Assembly (NCBI GenBank): GCA_017552705.1
Contig: JAFZOY010000055.1
Span: 1 to 60,237, forward strand
Length of the DNA stretch: 60,237 bases
Reading direction: 5' to 3'
From: Bacteroidales bacterium
GTDB lineage: Bacteria > Bacteroidota > Bacteroidia > Bacteroidales > UBA1715
The position numbers and the translations under genes are program-made. How positions within the stretch are numbered: the stretch's first letter is position 1; each line of letters starts with the position of its first letter. Shown here piece after piece: positions 9,765-16,456 of this stretch. The notes under the pieces were generated by a model that worked only from the letters and a program-made list of their open reading frames with translations, was not told the DNA's origin and ran no database searches.

Positions 9765-10835
9765 ATGAAAAAAGTAAAGATTTTTGTTTCAGCATTATTG
9801 CTATCAGGAGTGGGGGCGTTTGCCCAACCAGCGACAACAGATGCTCAAAGCACTGACGTTTCCGAACAAATTAAGAAACTTGTTACGCCATCAGGATTTT
9901 TGCAGGCGGGCTATACGTACACCGATGCGAACACATCGACTTTTTTGCTCCGTCGTGCGAGAATTGTGTTACAAGGCGACCTCTACAAGGGTGATGCAGG
10001 CAAGTTCGATTACAAATTGCAACTTGAGGTTACGGGAACGCCGAAAATCCTCGACTTGCAACTACGTTATCGTCCAATCGACGAGTTTGGAATCAAGTTG
10101 GGACAGTATAAATCGCCGCTTTCGATTGAAAATTCGGAATATAATCCCGCAAAGTTGGAGTTTATCAATTATTCGCTTGTGGTTCAACGACTTGCACGTA
10201 TGAGTAAGACTGATTTGTCGGGTTACAATGAAAATGGTCGTGACCTCGGTCTTGAGTTTTTTGGTAGTGCGTTCAAACAAGACGATTATTCGTTGTTGAA
10301 CTATGAACTTGCTATTTTCAATGGCTACAAACTCAACACCAACGACGATAATCAGTCAAAGGACATTGTTGGTCGTTTGATTGTGAACGCTACTAAAGAA
10401 TTGTCGTTCGCAGGATATTACCAATGGGGTGAAGGCAATTTGCCTGAATATGTTGATTCGCTTCACAAGTACGTGGCGCAAACTACCGATTTCTACGTGC
10501 CGTTGCAACGATATGGTGGTGGCGTAGCCTACAAAGCGAAAAAAGCGTTTGCTCGTGCCGAATATATTGCTGGACAGACAGGTGGCGTAAAGGCTGGCGG
10601 TTTCTATGTTGCTGGTGGATATGAATTTATTGAGCATTGGATGTTGACGGCTCGTTACGATTATTTCAGCGACAATACAGACGACAAGGATTACAATGTG
10701 GAACAAGATTATACGGTTGGTTTGAACTACAATCCTTGGAAACCAGTTGATTTCAAATTGAACTATACGCATCATAACTACAACAGCAAGAAGGACTTGA
10801 ACGGGTTGTATTTGATGGCAACAGTAAAATATTAA
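9765..10835 (+). CDS. Outer-membrane porin of the phosphate-selective porin O/P family
   Basis: A 356-aa exported protein with signal peptide MKKVKIFVSALLLSGVGAFA and cleavage before QPATT. The mature part starts with GFLQAGYTYTDANTSTFLLRRARI and ends in an aromatic residue (ATVKY), as expected for an outer-membrane barrel. The FLLRRARI opening followed by strands with LQLEVT and LKLGQYKSPLS-like phrases is typical of OprO/OprP-type porins (PF07396). It is the first gene of a probable operon with the binding lipoprotein 82 nt downstream. Its promoter carries two ACCTA-N9-TAGGT repeats shared with cysD and nadA. I therefore infer it admits the anion used by this locus, possibly sulfate, although family members are known for phosphate. 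Confidence 0.82.
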   Translation: MKKVKIFVSALLLSGVGAFAQPATTDAQSTDVSEQIKKLVTPSGFLQAGYTYTDANTSTFLLRRARIVLQGDLYKGDAGKFDYKLQLEVTGTPKILDLQLRYRPIDEFGIKLGQYKSPLSIENSEYNPAKLEFINYSLVVQRLARMSKTDLSGYNENGRDLGLEFFGSAFKQDDYSLLNYELAIFNGYKLNTNDDNQSKDIVGRLIVNATKELSFAGYYQWGEGNLPEYVDSLHKYVAQTTDFYVPLQRYGGGVAYKAKKAFARAEYIAGQTGGVKAGGFYVAGGYEFIEHWMLTARYDYFSDNTDDKDYNVEQDYTVGLNYNPWKPVDFKLNYTHHNYNSKKDLNGLYLMATVKY

Positions 10836-10837
10836 AA

Positions 10838-10864
10838 AATTAAGAATTAAGAATTAAGAATTAA
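10838..10864 (+). repeat. Short tandem repeat (AATTAAG), almost four units
   Basis: Three complete AATTAAG units plus six bases lie between the porin stop and the palindrome at 10869. Too short for a CRISPR; a simple slippage repeat. Confidence 0.85.
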
Positions 10865-10868
10865 TGTA

Positions 10869-10890
10869 GAGACGCAATGCATTGCGTCTC
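10869..10890. repeat. Intergenic palindrome, GAGACGCAAT family
   Basis: Arms GAGACGCAAT and ATTGCGTCTC around a central GC form a perfect 22-bp palindrome preceded by TGTA. A second copy of the same family is at 22031-22052, and a related family at 18645 and 50886 shares the TGTAGAG lead-in. It lies inside the porin to binding-protein transcript and could fold as a hairpin. Confidence 0.85.
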
Positions 10891-10917
10891 AAAATAACAA
10901 ATCAAAATTATTGTAAA

Positions 10918-11898
10918 ATGAAAAGACTAGTAAACATTATTTTACCATTTGTTGTAGCAGCTACAACATTGGTTTCGTGCGGTGGCAATTCCGCAAAGAA
11001 TTCGGTCAATTCCACTGGCGAATTGAAAGGTGAAATTTCTCTTTCGGGTGCGTTTGCCTTGTATCCGCTTGCTGTAGTGTGGGCTGATGAGTTTCAAAAG
11101 GCAAATCCTGGCGTAAAAGTCGATGTGTCGGCTGGTGGAGCAGGAAAAGGTATGACCGACGTGCTTGCAGGCGTAGTTGATTTCGGTATGGTTTCGCGCG
11201 AGGTGTATCCGCAGGAACAGGAAAAGGGTGCTATTGGTTTTGCTTCGGCAAAGGATGCGGTTGTGCCGACTATAAACGCCGCCAATCCTATTATCGACAA
11301 ATTGCTTGCTCACGGTATCACCAAGGAAATTGCCCACAAGATTTGGGTTGAAGGCAATGTAAAAACCTGGGGCGATGTGCTTGGTACCGACGACCAGACG
11401 CCGATTCACATTTATACTCGTTCCGATGCCTGTGGCGCTGCCGAAACGTTTGCAAACTGGTTTGGCGCAAAACAGGAAGACCTGGGCGGAACGGCAGTGT
11501 TTGGAGATCCTGGACTTGCGGCAGCAATCCAAAGCGATATTTATGGTATAGGATTCAATAATATTGGCTATGCTTACGACAACGACAGCCACCAACTCAA
11601 TGCCGGCTTGCAGATTTTCCCTGTTGACGTTGACGGAAATGGTTCCATTTCTGCCGATGAGCAGTTTTATGCAAAGAAAGAAGATGTGACGAAAGCGATT
11701 GCCGACGGTAAATATCCTTCGCCACCAGCACGCGACTTGTATTTGGTTTCCAAGGGCGTTCCAACCGACCCGGTTTTGGTTGCATTCTTGAAATATGTGC
11801 TTACCGACGGTCAAAAGAAAAACGAGCCTGTTGGTTACATTGAAATTCCACAAGAAAAGATTGAAAAATCGTTGAAATTGTTAGAAGAAAAGAAATAG
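10918..11898 (+). CDS. PstS-like oxyanion ABC-transporter substrate-binding lipoprotein
   Basis: A 326-aa periplasmic binding protein. The lipobox LVSC puts the lipidated cysteine at residue 21. It belongs to the PstS-like PBP superfamily: LSGAFALYPLAVVW near the N-terminus, GGAGKGMTDVLAGVVDFGMVSRE near 80, and RSDACGAAETF where PstS proteins usually have RSDGSGT. Residues 237-248 form a perfect EF-hand-type loop (DVDGNGSISADE), as I recall for Bacteroidota members. The ATG at 10918 is chosen because it gives a proper signal peptide. The cognate permeases lie 1.3 kb downstream, separated by a RhuM pseudogene. The family name implies phosphate, but co-regulation with cysD suggests sulfate or another sulfur oxyanion. 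Confidence 0.82.
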   Translation: MKRLVNIILPFVVAATTLVSCGGNSAKNSVNSTGELKGEISLSGAFALYPLAVVWADEFQKANPGVKVDVSAGGAGKGMTDVLAGVVDFGMVSREVYPQEQEKGAIGFASAKDAVVPTINAANPIIDKLLAHGITKEIAHKIWVEGNVKTWGDVLGTDDQTPIHIYTRSDACGAAETFANWFGAKQEDLGGTAVFGDPGLAAAIQSDIYGIGFNNIGYAYDNDSHQLNAGLQIFPVDVDGNGSISADEQFYAKKEDVTKAIADGKYPSPPARDLYLVSKGVPTDPVLVAFLKYVLTDGQKKNEPVGYIEIPQEKIEKSLKLLEEKK

Positions 11899-11925
11899 AT
11901 CTTTTTTTTGATTCTGATATGGGAG

Positions 11926-11955
11926 AGGGCGAAATGATTTTCGCCCTTTTTTTGT
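11926..11955 (+). terminator. Intrinsic terminator after the binding-protein gene
   Basis: A 9-bp stem, AGGGCGAAA (926-934) with TTTCGCCCT (939-947), a TGAT loop, then a T run. Confidence 0.9.
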
Positions 11956-11992
11956 TTTTCCCATATTATTCTTCGTTTTTAGTAAAAAAGCC

Positions 11993-12000
11993 TATTTTTG
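11993..12000 (+). promoter_or_regulatory. -7 promoter element (TATTTTTG) of RhuM copy A
   Basis: A TAnnTTTG box followed by a leader of about 50 nt that is strongly similar to the leader of RhuM copy B (17672-17728). Confidence 0.65.
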
Positions 12001-12049
12001 CCTAACCCTTTACCAAAGCACCTTTGCAGATGGATAAGGTATTATTAAA
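12001..12049 (+). repeat. Conserved 5' leader shared with RhuM copy B
   Basis: Aligns without gaps to 17680-17728. Shared blocks include TAACCC, TTACC, AAGCACCTTTGC and TAAGG, at roughly 80 percent identity by eye. Promoter spacing is the same in both copies. No consistently conserved stem was found. Confidence 0.7.
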
Positions 12050-12071
12050 GTCGCAAAATAAAAATGAAACC

Positions 12072-12371
12072 ATGGAAAGATTACCTGACAATCAACAATT
12101 TGCGCCAAATAATGGCGAAATAGTTTTGTATAATCCCGACGACACAATCCGTCTGGAAGTAAGAATGAATGACGAGACGGTCTGGCTTTCGCAAGCCCAG
12201 ATGGCGGAATTGTTTCAAACCACACCTCAAAATATTACAATTCACATTCGGAATGTGTACAAGGAAGGTGAATTGGAAATCCAACCAACTTGTAAGGATT
12301 TCTTACAAGTTCAGAAAGAAGGGGGGCGAGTTGTAAAAAGAATTGATTTCTTTGTGAAAACTTCGTTATGA
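12072..12371 (+). pseudogene. RhuM-family DNA-binding protein, internally deleted and truncated (copy A)
   Basis: The first 30 residues (NNGEIVLYNPDDTIRLEVRMNDETVWL) nearly match copy B at 17750. An HTH of the AQMAELFQTTPQNI type follows, then a palindrome-encoded segment and VQKEGGRVVKR. The reading frame then jumps straight to IDFFVKTSL, which in intact copies is about 65 residues further on. It stops at TGA where intact copies continue PPVEG. The RhuM core and the C-terminal PLD-like domain are lost. The ATG at 12072 lines up with the copy B start after leader alignment. It carries a 25-nt palindrome at 12287-12311. It may still express a small HTH peptide. Confidence 0.75.
12287..12311. 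repeat. Coding palindrome in RhuM copy A
   Basis: Perfect 10-nt arms AACTTGTAAG (12287-12296) and CTTACAAGTT (12302-12311) around GATTT, at codons 72-80. It sits just after the HTH, the same position as the palindromes in copies B and C, but the sequence is different. Confidence 0.9.
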
Positions 12372-12418
12372 AATGGATATAGAAAAAGAGAAGATAGAAC
12401 CAATCGTTTATTGCCAAA

Positions 12419-12922
12419 ATGAAGAAAGAAGAAGAGAACGAACTTTTCCCACCGCATATCGAAACGTATCAAAAGTTAGGGGAATACGTATATGTAAGTG
12501 ACCTGCATCAAGGAATAGAAAGAGTGGAAAATATACGGCTTGCAACATTTCTTGCTGAGAAAACCAAAGAAATAGTATTTATTCTGCCGATTATTCAACC
12601 ATCCATGAAGAATTCTAAAGAGTTGAGAGAAAAATATTTACCTGTTGGAGTGAAGGAAAATAAAAATCCGGATTTTTATTTTCGTGGTAGGTTCGTTGAT
12701 GGGAAAAGTATGTTAAATTCTGAACTTACGGACATAAAGAAATCAAAAAGAAATATACAAAACAGATTATCTTTTTCGCAATCTGAAGATATTTTAATTG
12801 AGATTCCTTTGCTTTATCCAAAAAATATTATTGATGAAGCTATTATAGGACAACTTAATTCTTCAAAACATAAGCATATTGTTTATGTGATATATGGAGA
12901 AGAACTATTTATGTATAAATAA
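12419..12922 (+). CDS. Hypothetical protein, possible nuclease-toxin-like domain
   Basis: A 167-aa protein starting MKKEEENELFPPHIETYQKLG. There is no signal peptide or membrane segment. The segment ELREKYLPVGVKENKNPDFYF followed by a basic, polar stretch and a later ILIEIPLLYPK strand resembles the layout of CdiA-type C-terminal tRNase/BECR-fold domains. Those often read KNPD, then a basic glutamate-containing core. This is a loose, pattern-level resemblance. The gene is A+T-rich compared with the neighbouring transport genes. It directly follows the RhuM wreck (copy A), which suggests acquired DNA. No immunity partner is evident. Confidence 0.5.
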   Translation: MKKEEENELFPPHIETYQKLGEYVYVSDLHQGIERVENIRLATFLAEKTKEIVFILPIIQPSMKNSKELREKYLPVGVKENKNPDFYFRGRFVDGKSMLNSELTDIKKSKRNIQNRLSFSQSEDILIEIPLLYPKNIIDEAIIGQLNSSKHKHIVYVIYGEELFMYK

Positions 12923-12926
12923 AAAA

Positions 12927-12975
12927 CCAGCTCCTTTTGGAGAAGCTGGGGCGGTAATAGTCCCTCGGGGCTACC
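12927..12975 (+). other. Two adjacent RNA hairpins, possible 3' structure
   Basis: Hairpin 1: CCAG/CTGG plus CTCC/GGAG around TTTT (12927-12949), with a 3-nt bulge. Hairpin 2: GGT/ACC plus AGTCCC/GGGGCT around TC (12953-12975). They start 4 nt after the hypothetical-protein stop. No T run follows, so this is not a standard intrinsic terminator. Confidence 0.55.
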
Positions 12976-13067
12976 AACCGTTGCAAATATACAAAATCTT
13001 TTATAGCATTGTCAAGTTTTTACAAATATTCTTCCCAAATAAGTACAAATACCTATTTTTATAATTA

Positions 13068-13086
13068 ACCCACCAAAATAATAGGT
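13068..13086. promoter_or_regulatory. Operator-like inverted repeat ACCCA-N9-TAGGT (permease promoter, upstream copy)
   Basis: ACCCA at 13068-13072 and TAGGT at 13082-13086: one mismatch to ACCTA-N9-TAGGT. Starts 36 nt upstream of the -7 box at 13104. Confidence 0.65.
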
Positions 13087-13103
13087 TGGTTTTGAAAAAT
13101 ACA

Positions 13104-13111
13104 TATATTTG
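13104..13111 (+). promoter_or_regulatory. -7 promoter element (TATATTTG) of the permease operon
   Basis: A perfect TAnnTTTG box between two operator-like repeats, about 46 nt from the pstC-like start. Confidence 0.75.
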
Positions 13112-13121
13112 CCAATGTATA

Positions 13122-13140
13122 ACCTACTAAAATGATAGGT
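13122..13140. promoter_or_regulatory. Operator-like inverted repeat ACCTA-N9-TAGGT (permease promoter, downstream copy)
   Basis: ACCTA at 13122-13126 and TAGGT at 13136-13140. It begins 11 nt after the -7 box, exactly as at the porin promoter. The spacer CTAAAATGA differs from the porin copy (CTAAAACGA) at one base. Confidence 0.78.
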
Positions 13141-13156
13141 TTAATATGGGAAGTAT

Positions 13157-14044
13157 ATGAGCAATTTGCGAATAATAAAAGAGAAAACAGCTGGAACGGC
13201 AATGCTTGCGATAACCGTAATAGCATTGCTGTTCGTGCTTGTGATGGGAGTGGGGCTGTATTTGAAATCCAAACCCATACTCGATACGATTCCGTTGTGG
13301 GATTTGCTCACCAATTCGTCGTGGCAGCCGTTCAAAAATCAATTCGGATTTTTTCCGTTTGTTATGGGAACAATCTGGGTTACAATGATTTCGGTTGTCA
13401 TAGCATTGCCTTTGTCGTTGTTTACGGCAGTCTTCCTGACGGAATATGCCAACCGCAAGGTTAAGAAATTCGTTTATCCCGCACTTGATATTTTGGCTTC
13501 GTTGCCGTCGGTTATCTATGGTGTGTGGGGCACGCTGGTCATTGTTCCATGGATTTCGACGAAATTGGCTCCTCATTTTGTTGATTTTTCGGCGGGATAT
13601 ACCACGTTGGCTGCTGGTATTGTGTTAAGTATTATGATTTTACCATTGTTGGTGAGTTTGTTTGTGGAATTGTTCGCAAGCGTTTCCGATGACTTGCGTG
13701 ATACGTCGTATGCTCTTGGCTCAACTCGTTGGCAGACAGCTCAAAACGTTGTTATTCGTAAATCGTTGCCAGGCATTTTTGCTTCGGTGGTGCTTGCCAT
13801 TTCGCGTGCGTTGGGCGAAACTATCGCCGTACTGATGGTGTGCGGAAACTTGCCCGCTGTGCCACATTCGTTGTTCGATGCCTGTTATCCTATACCGGCG
13901 CTCATTGCCAACAACTACGGCGAAATGCTGTCGTTGCCAATGTATGAGTCTGCATTGATGTTTGCCGCATTGCTGCTCTTTGTGGTGGTGTTGCTTTTCA
14001 ATCTGGCTTCGAGAATTATTTTACGAAGAATTGAGGAAAATTAA
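13157..14044 (+). CDS. PstC-like ABC-transporter permease
   Basis: A 295-aa inner-membrane permease with about six membrane segments, the first at about residues 15-36. The ABC-permease EAA-type loop reads LRDTSYALGSTRWQTAQNVVIRKSLPGI near 185-215. The sequence is PstC-like (GETIAVLMVCGN near 235). First gene of the operon pstC-like, pstA-like, pstB-like, racemase family, MnmA-like. The next gene is 23 nt away. An earlier ATG at 13146 is rejected because it opens only a three-codon frame. Controlled by the promoter with two ACCTA-N9-TAGGT repeats. The substrate may be sulfate or another sulfur oxyanion rather than phosphate. Confidence 0.85.
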   Translation: MSNLRIIKEKTAGTAMLAITVIALLFVLVMGVGLYLKSKPILDTIPLWDLLTNSSWQPFKNQFGFFPFVMGTIWVTMISVVIALPLSLFTAVFLTEYANRKVKKFVYPALDILASLPSVIYGVWGTLVIVPWISTKLAPHFVDFSAGYTTLAAGIVLSIMILPLLVSLFVELFASVSDDLRDTSYALGSTRWQTAQNVVIRKSLPGIFASVVLAISRALGETIAVLMVCGNLPAVPHSLFDACYPIPALIANNYGEMLSLPMYESALMFAALLLFVVVLLFNLASRIILRRIEEN

Positions 14045-14067
14045 AACTTAAGACAAGACTTTATAAT

Positions 14068-14916
14068 ATGAAGAAAAGTATTGTAAAAGAACGGGTTGCA
14101 CGTCTGTTGATGTATCTTTCGATAATCGTGGTGCTGATACTTGTTGTGAGCATTATTTGGACGATTTTCAGTCGTGGGGCGAAATGCCTTACGTGGGAAA
14201 TGGTTTCGTCGTTGCCTGGCGGCGGATTCTACATTGGTAAGGAGGGCGGTTTTCTCAATGCCATTGTGGGCTCGCTCTACATTGTGCTTGCATCGACGGC
14301 TATTGGCCTGATAATCAGCATTCCAGTGGTTTTCTTCCTCAATGTGTATCTAAAAACAAAGTCACGGTTGGCGTATTTCGCGCGGCTTGCCTTTGATGTG
14401 CTGTTTGGTATTCCGTCAATCGTTTATGGTGCGTTTGCTTTTACGCTGATGATTTATCTGGGTTTGCGGACGTCGTTGTTGGGCGGAATCATTGTCGAGA
14501 CGCTGCTCATTATTCCCATTCTTATCCGTTCGATGGACGAGGTGGCGAAGAATTTTCCTCGCGATTTGCTCGAGGCGTCGTTTTCGCTCGGCGCGACACG
14601 ATGGGAGACTATCGGCGTGGTAATGAGACAGATAGCGCCAGGAATCGCCACAGCCACGTTGCTATCTGTTGGTCGTTCCATAGGCGATGCAGCGGGTGTG
14701 ATGTTCACCGCGGGATTTTCTGACACAATACCTACGTCGCTTACGCAACAGACGGCCACATTGCCGCTTTCAATCTTTTTCCAGTTGGGGGCGCCGCAGG
14801 TCGAAGTGCAGAACAGGGCATATGCCGCAGCGGTTGTATTGACAATTATAGTACTTATTATCAGTTTGTTAGGTAGATTTATAACAAACAGATTTTCAAA
14901 AAATAAATTACGATGA
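14068..14916 (+). CDS. PstA-like ABC-transporter permease
   Basis: A 282-aa permease and partner of the preceding protein. An N-terminal membrane segment covers about 14-36. The family loop FPRDLLEASFSLGATRWETIGVVMRQIAPGI near 170-200 is the cytoplasmic helix that docks on the ATPase. RSIGDAAGVMFTAG near 205 follows the PstA pattern. The stop overlaps the ATPase start by 4 nt (ATGA), indicating translational coupling. No phoU or pho regulatory gene is near, which is unusual for a true phosphate operon. Confidence 0.85.
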   Translation: MKKSIVKERVARLLMYLSIIVVLILVVSIIWTIFSRGAKCLTWEMVSSLPGGGFYIGKEGGFLNAIVGSLYIVLASTAIGLIISIPVVFFLNVYLKTKSRLAYFARLAFDVLFGIPSIVYGAFAFTLMIYLGLRTSLLGGIIVETLLIIPILIRSMDEVAKNFPRDLLEASFSLGATRWETIGVVMRQIAPGIATATLLSVGRSIGDAAGVMFTAGFSDTIPTSLTQQTATLPLSIFFQLGAPQVEVQNRAYAAAVVLTIIVLIISLLGRFITNRFSKNKLR

Positions 14917-15755
14917 GAAAGTTCCTTATCAGAAAATTTTTGGTGAACGATAGCAACGAGCCGTTTGTGCCGAATGCTAAATTCCAACATCCCGAAGTCG
15001 CGTCGGAACTAACGGTTGACCATTTCAACCTTTCGATTGACGGTTCGCCTATTTTGAAAGATGTTTCGGTGACAATTCCGGCAAATAAAATCACGTGTAT
15101 TATTGGACCGTCCGGTTGTGGTAAGTCAACCTTGCTCAAAAGTCTTAACCGCTTGTCGGATTCGATTGAGGGTGTAAAGACCTCGGGCGATATACGCATT
15201 GGCGACACCAGCATAGTGAACTGCTCGGAGGCCGATTTGGTGGAACTCCGCCGTCGTATCGGGCTTGTGCCTCAGCGACCTACGCCGCTTCCGATGTCGA
15301 TTTTTGGCAATATTGCCTACGGATGCAAGATTCATGGCGTTGGTGGCCGTCGTCAGTTGCGACGCATTGTCCGTCATTATTTGAAGGTTGTGGGACTTTG
15401 GGACGAGGTGAAGGAACGCGTGCATAGTTCTGCTACGCGCTTGTCAATCGGGCAGCAGCAACGGTTGTGCCTTGCACGCAGTTTGGCCGTTGAACCTGAA
15501 TTTTTGCTTGCCGACGAGGCAACTTCGGCTCTCGACCCCGTTTCGAGCAAGATTGTGGAAGATTTGTTTGTGAAACTGAAAGAGCAGTATTCCATAGTAA
15601 TGGTGACCCACACGCTTCGCCAGGCCTTGCGAATAGCCGATTATGTGATATTCATTTATATGGGCGAGGTGATTGAAGTTGGCGACGCACAACAAGTTTT
15701 CAAAAATCCACAGCATGAACTCACGCAGAAATATCTGTCGGGAGCGATAAGTTAA
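14913..15755 (+). CDS. PstB-like ABC-transporter ATPase
   Basis: A 280-aa ATP-binding subunit. Residues 1-33 are an extra N-terminal extension before the nucleotide-binding domain. Walker A is IIGPSGCGKSTLL near 67-79, with the PstB-like Q-loop LVPQRPTPLPMSIFGNIAYG following. The ABC signature reads LSIGQQQRLCLARSL, whereas PstB normally has LSGGQ. Walker B is FLLADEATSALDP where PstB usually has MDEPCSALDP. The switch histidine is in VMVTHTLRQA. The altered signature and Walker B tail suggest a branch distinct from classical PstB. It overlaps the upstream permease by 4 nt and shares one base with the downstream racemase start. Confidence 0.86.
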   Translation: MRKFLIRKFLVNDSNEPFVPNAKFQHPEVASELTVDHFNLSIDGSPILKDVSVTIPANKITCIIGPSGCGKSTLLKSLNRLSDSIEGVKTSGDIRIGDTSIVNCSEADLVELRRRIGLVPQRPTPLPMSIFGNIAYGCKIHGVGGRRQLRRIVRHYLKVVGLWDEVKERVHSSATRLSIGQQQRLCLARSLAVEPEFLLADEATSALDPVSSKIVEDLFVKLKEQYSIVMVTHTLRQALRIADYVIFIYMGEVIEVGDAQQVFKNPQHELTQKYLSGAIS

Positions 15756-16456
15756 TGTGTATGAAGAAAATAGGCTTAATTGGCGGCATTGGTCCAGAAT
15801 CTACAGTGAATTACTATCTGGAAATCAACAGATTGTATCACAAGGATTTTGGTATGGACAGTTATCCCAAAATCGTGATTGACAGTTTGAGTCTGAACGA
15901 GATCACGACGGCTTTGGACGAACGTCGTTTTTCTGACGTCGCGGAGATTGTCAATACCAGTGTTGACGTGTTGCGTGGCGCAGGTGCCGATTTTGCCGCA
16001 ATATGTTCCAATACGCCTCATATTGTTTGGGAGCAAATGGCTGACGGATTTTCGTTGCCCGTTGTCAGCATTGTGGATGCGACGGCGAAGGCGGTGCGCG
16101 AAGGGGGATACAAAAACGTGCTGGTGTTGGGAACGCTTGCTACAATGCAAAGTGGTATGTATCAGCGTGTTCTTGCCGAAAACAGCATAGATTCCGTAAC
16201 GCCGACCGAAACCGATCAGCAAGTTATAGCGAGCATAATTTTCCCAAATCTTGAAAATGGCATTGTCAATGCCGACGACAAGTTGGAAATGATTGCCTTG
16301 GTTGAAAAATATGTGGCATATCGTTCCGTTGACGCAGTGTTGCTTGCCTGCACCGAGTTGCCGTTGATTCTAAAGGCAGGCGATGTGCCAGTTCCTCTCG
16401 TTGACACTGCACGGATTCACGCAAAAGAGATTTACGAATTTGCTGTTAGACAATGA
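15755..16456 (+). CDS. Aspartate/glutamate racemase family protein
   Basis: A 233-aa cytosolic protein of the Asp/Glu/hydantoin racemase superfamily, which uses two cysteines for cofactor-independent epimerisation. It begins IGLIGGIGPESTVNYY. The first catalytic cysteine is in AICSNTPH near residue 86 and the second in LLACTELPL near 195, so both are kept. The start overlaps the ATPase stop by one base; a second ATG two codons later is also possible. Why a racemase sits in an anion-uptake operon is not obvious; the likely substrate is aspartate. It overlaps the MnmA-like gene by 4 nt. Confidence 0.83.
   Translation: MCMKKIGLIGGIGPESTVNYYLEINRLYHKDFGMDSYPKIVIDSLSLNEITTALDERRFSDVAEIVNTSVDVLRGAGADFAAICSNTPHIVWEQMADGFSLPVVSIVDATAKAVREGGYKNVLVLGTLATMQSGMYQRVLAENSIDSVTPTETDQQVIASIIFPNLENGIVNADDKLEMIALVEKYVAYRSVDAVLLACTELPLILKAGDVPVPLVDTARIHAKEIYEFAVRQ

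Noticed and set aside
10838..10864. Short tandem repeat considered as a CRISPR remnant
   Set aside because: Seven-base units without spacers; no cas gene in the window.
10942..11853. 303-codon frame opposite the binding-protein gene
   Set aside because: Shadow of the PstS-like coding sequence. The translation has no motif and no start context.
12072..12371. Copy A deletion read as a sequencing frameshift
   Set aside because: The junction stays in frame and removes about 65 codons, so a one- or two-base error cannot explain it.
9765..15755. Straight annotation as a Pho-regulated phosphate uptake operon
   Set aside because: No phoU, no pho-type direct repeats were recognised, and the promoter elements match those of cysD and nadA. 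Kept as an alternative only.
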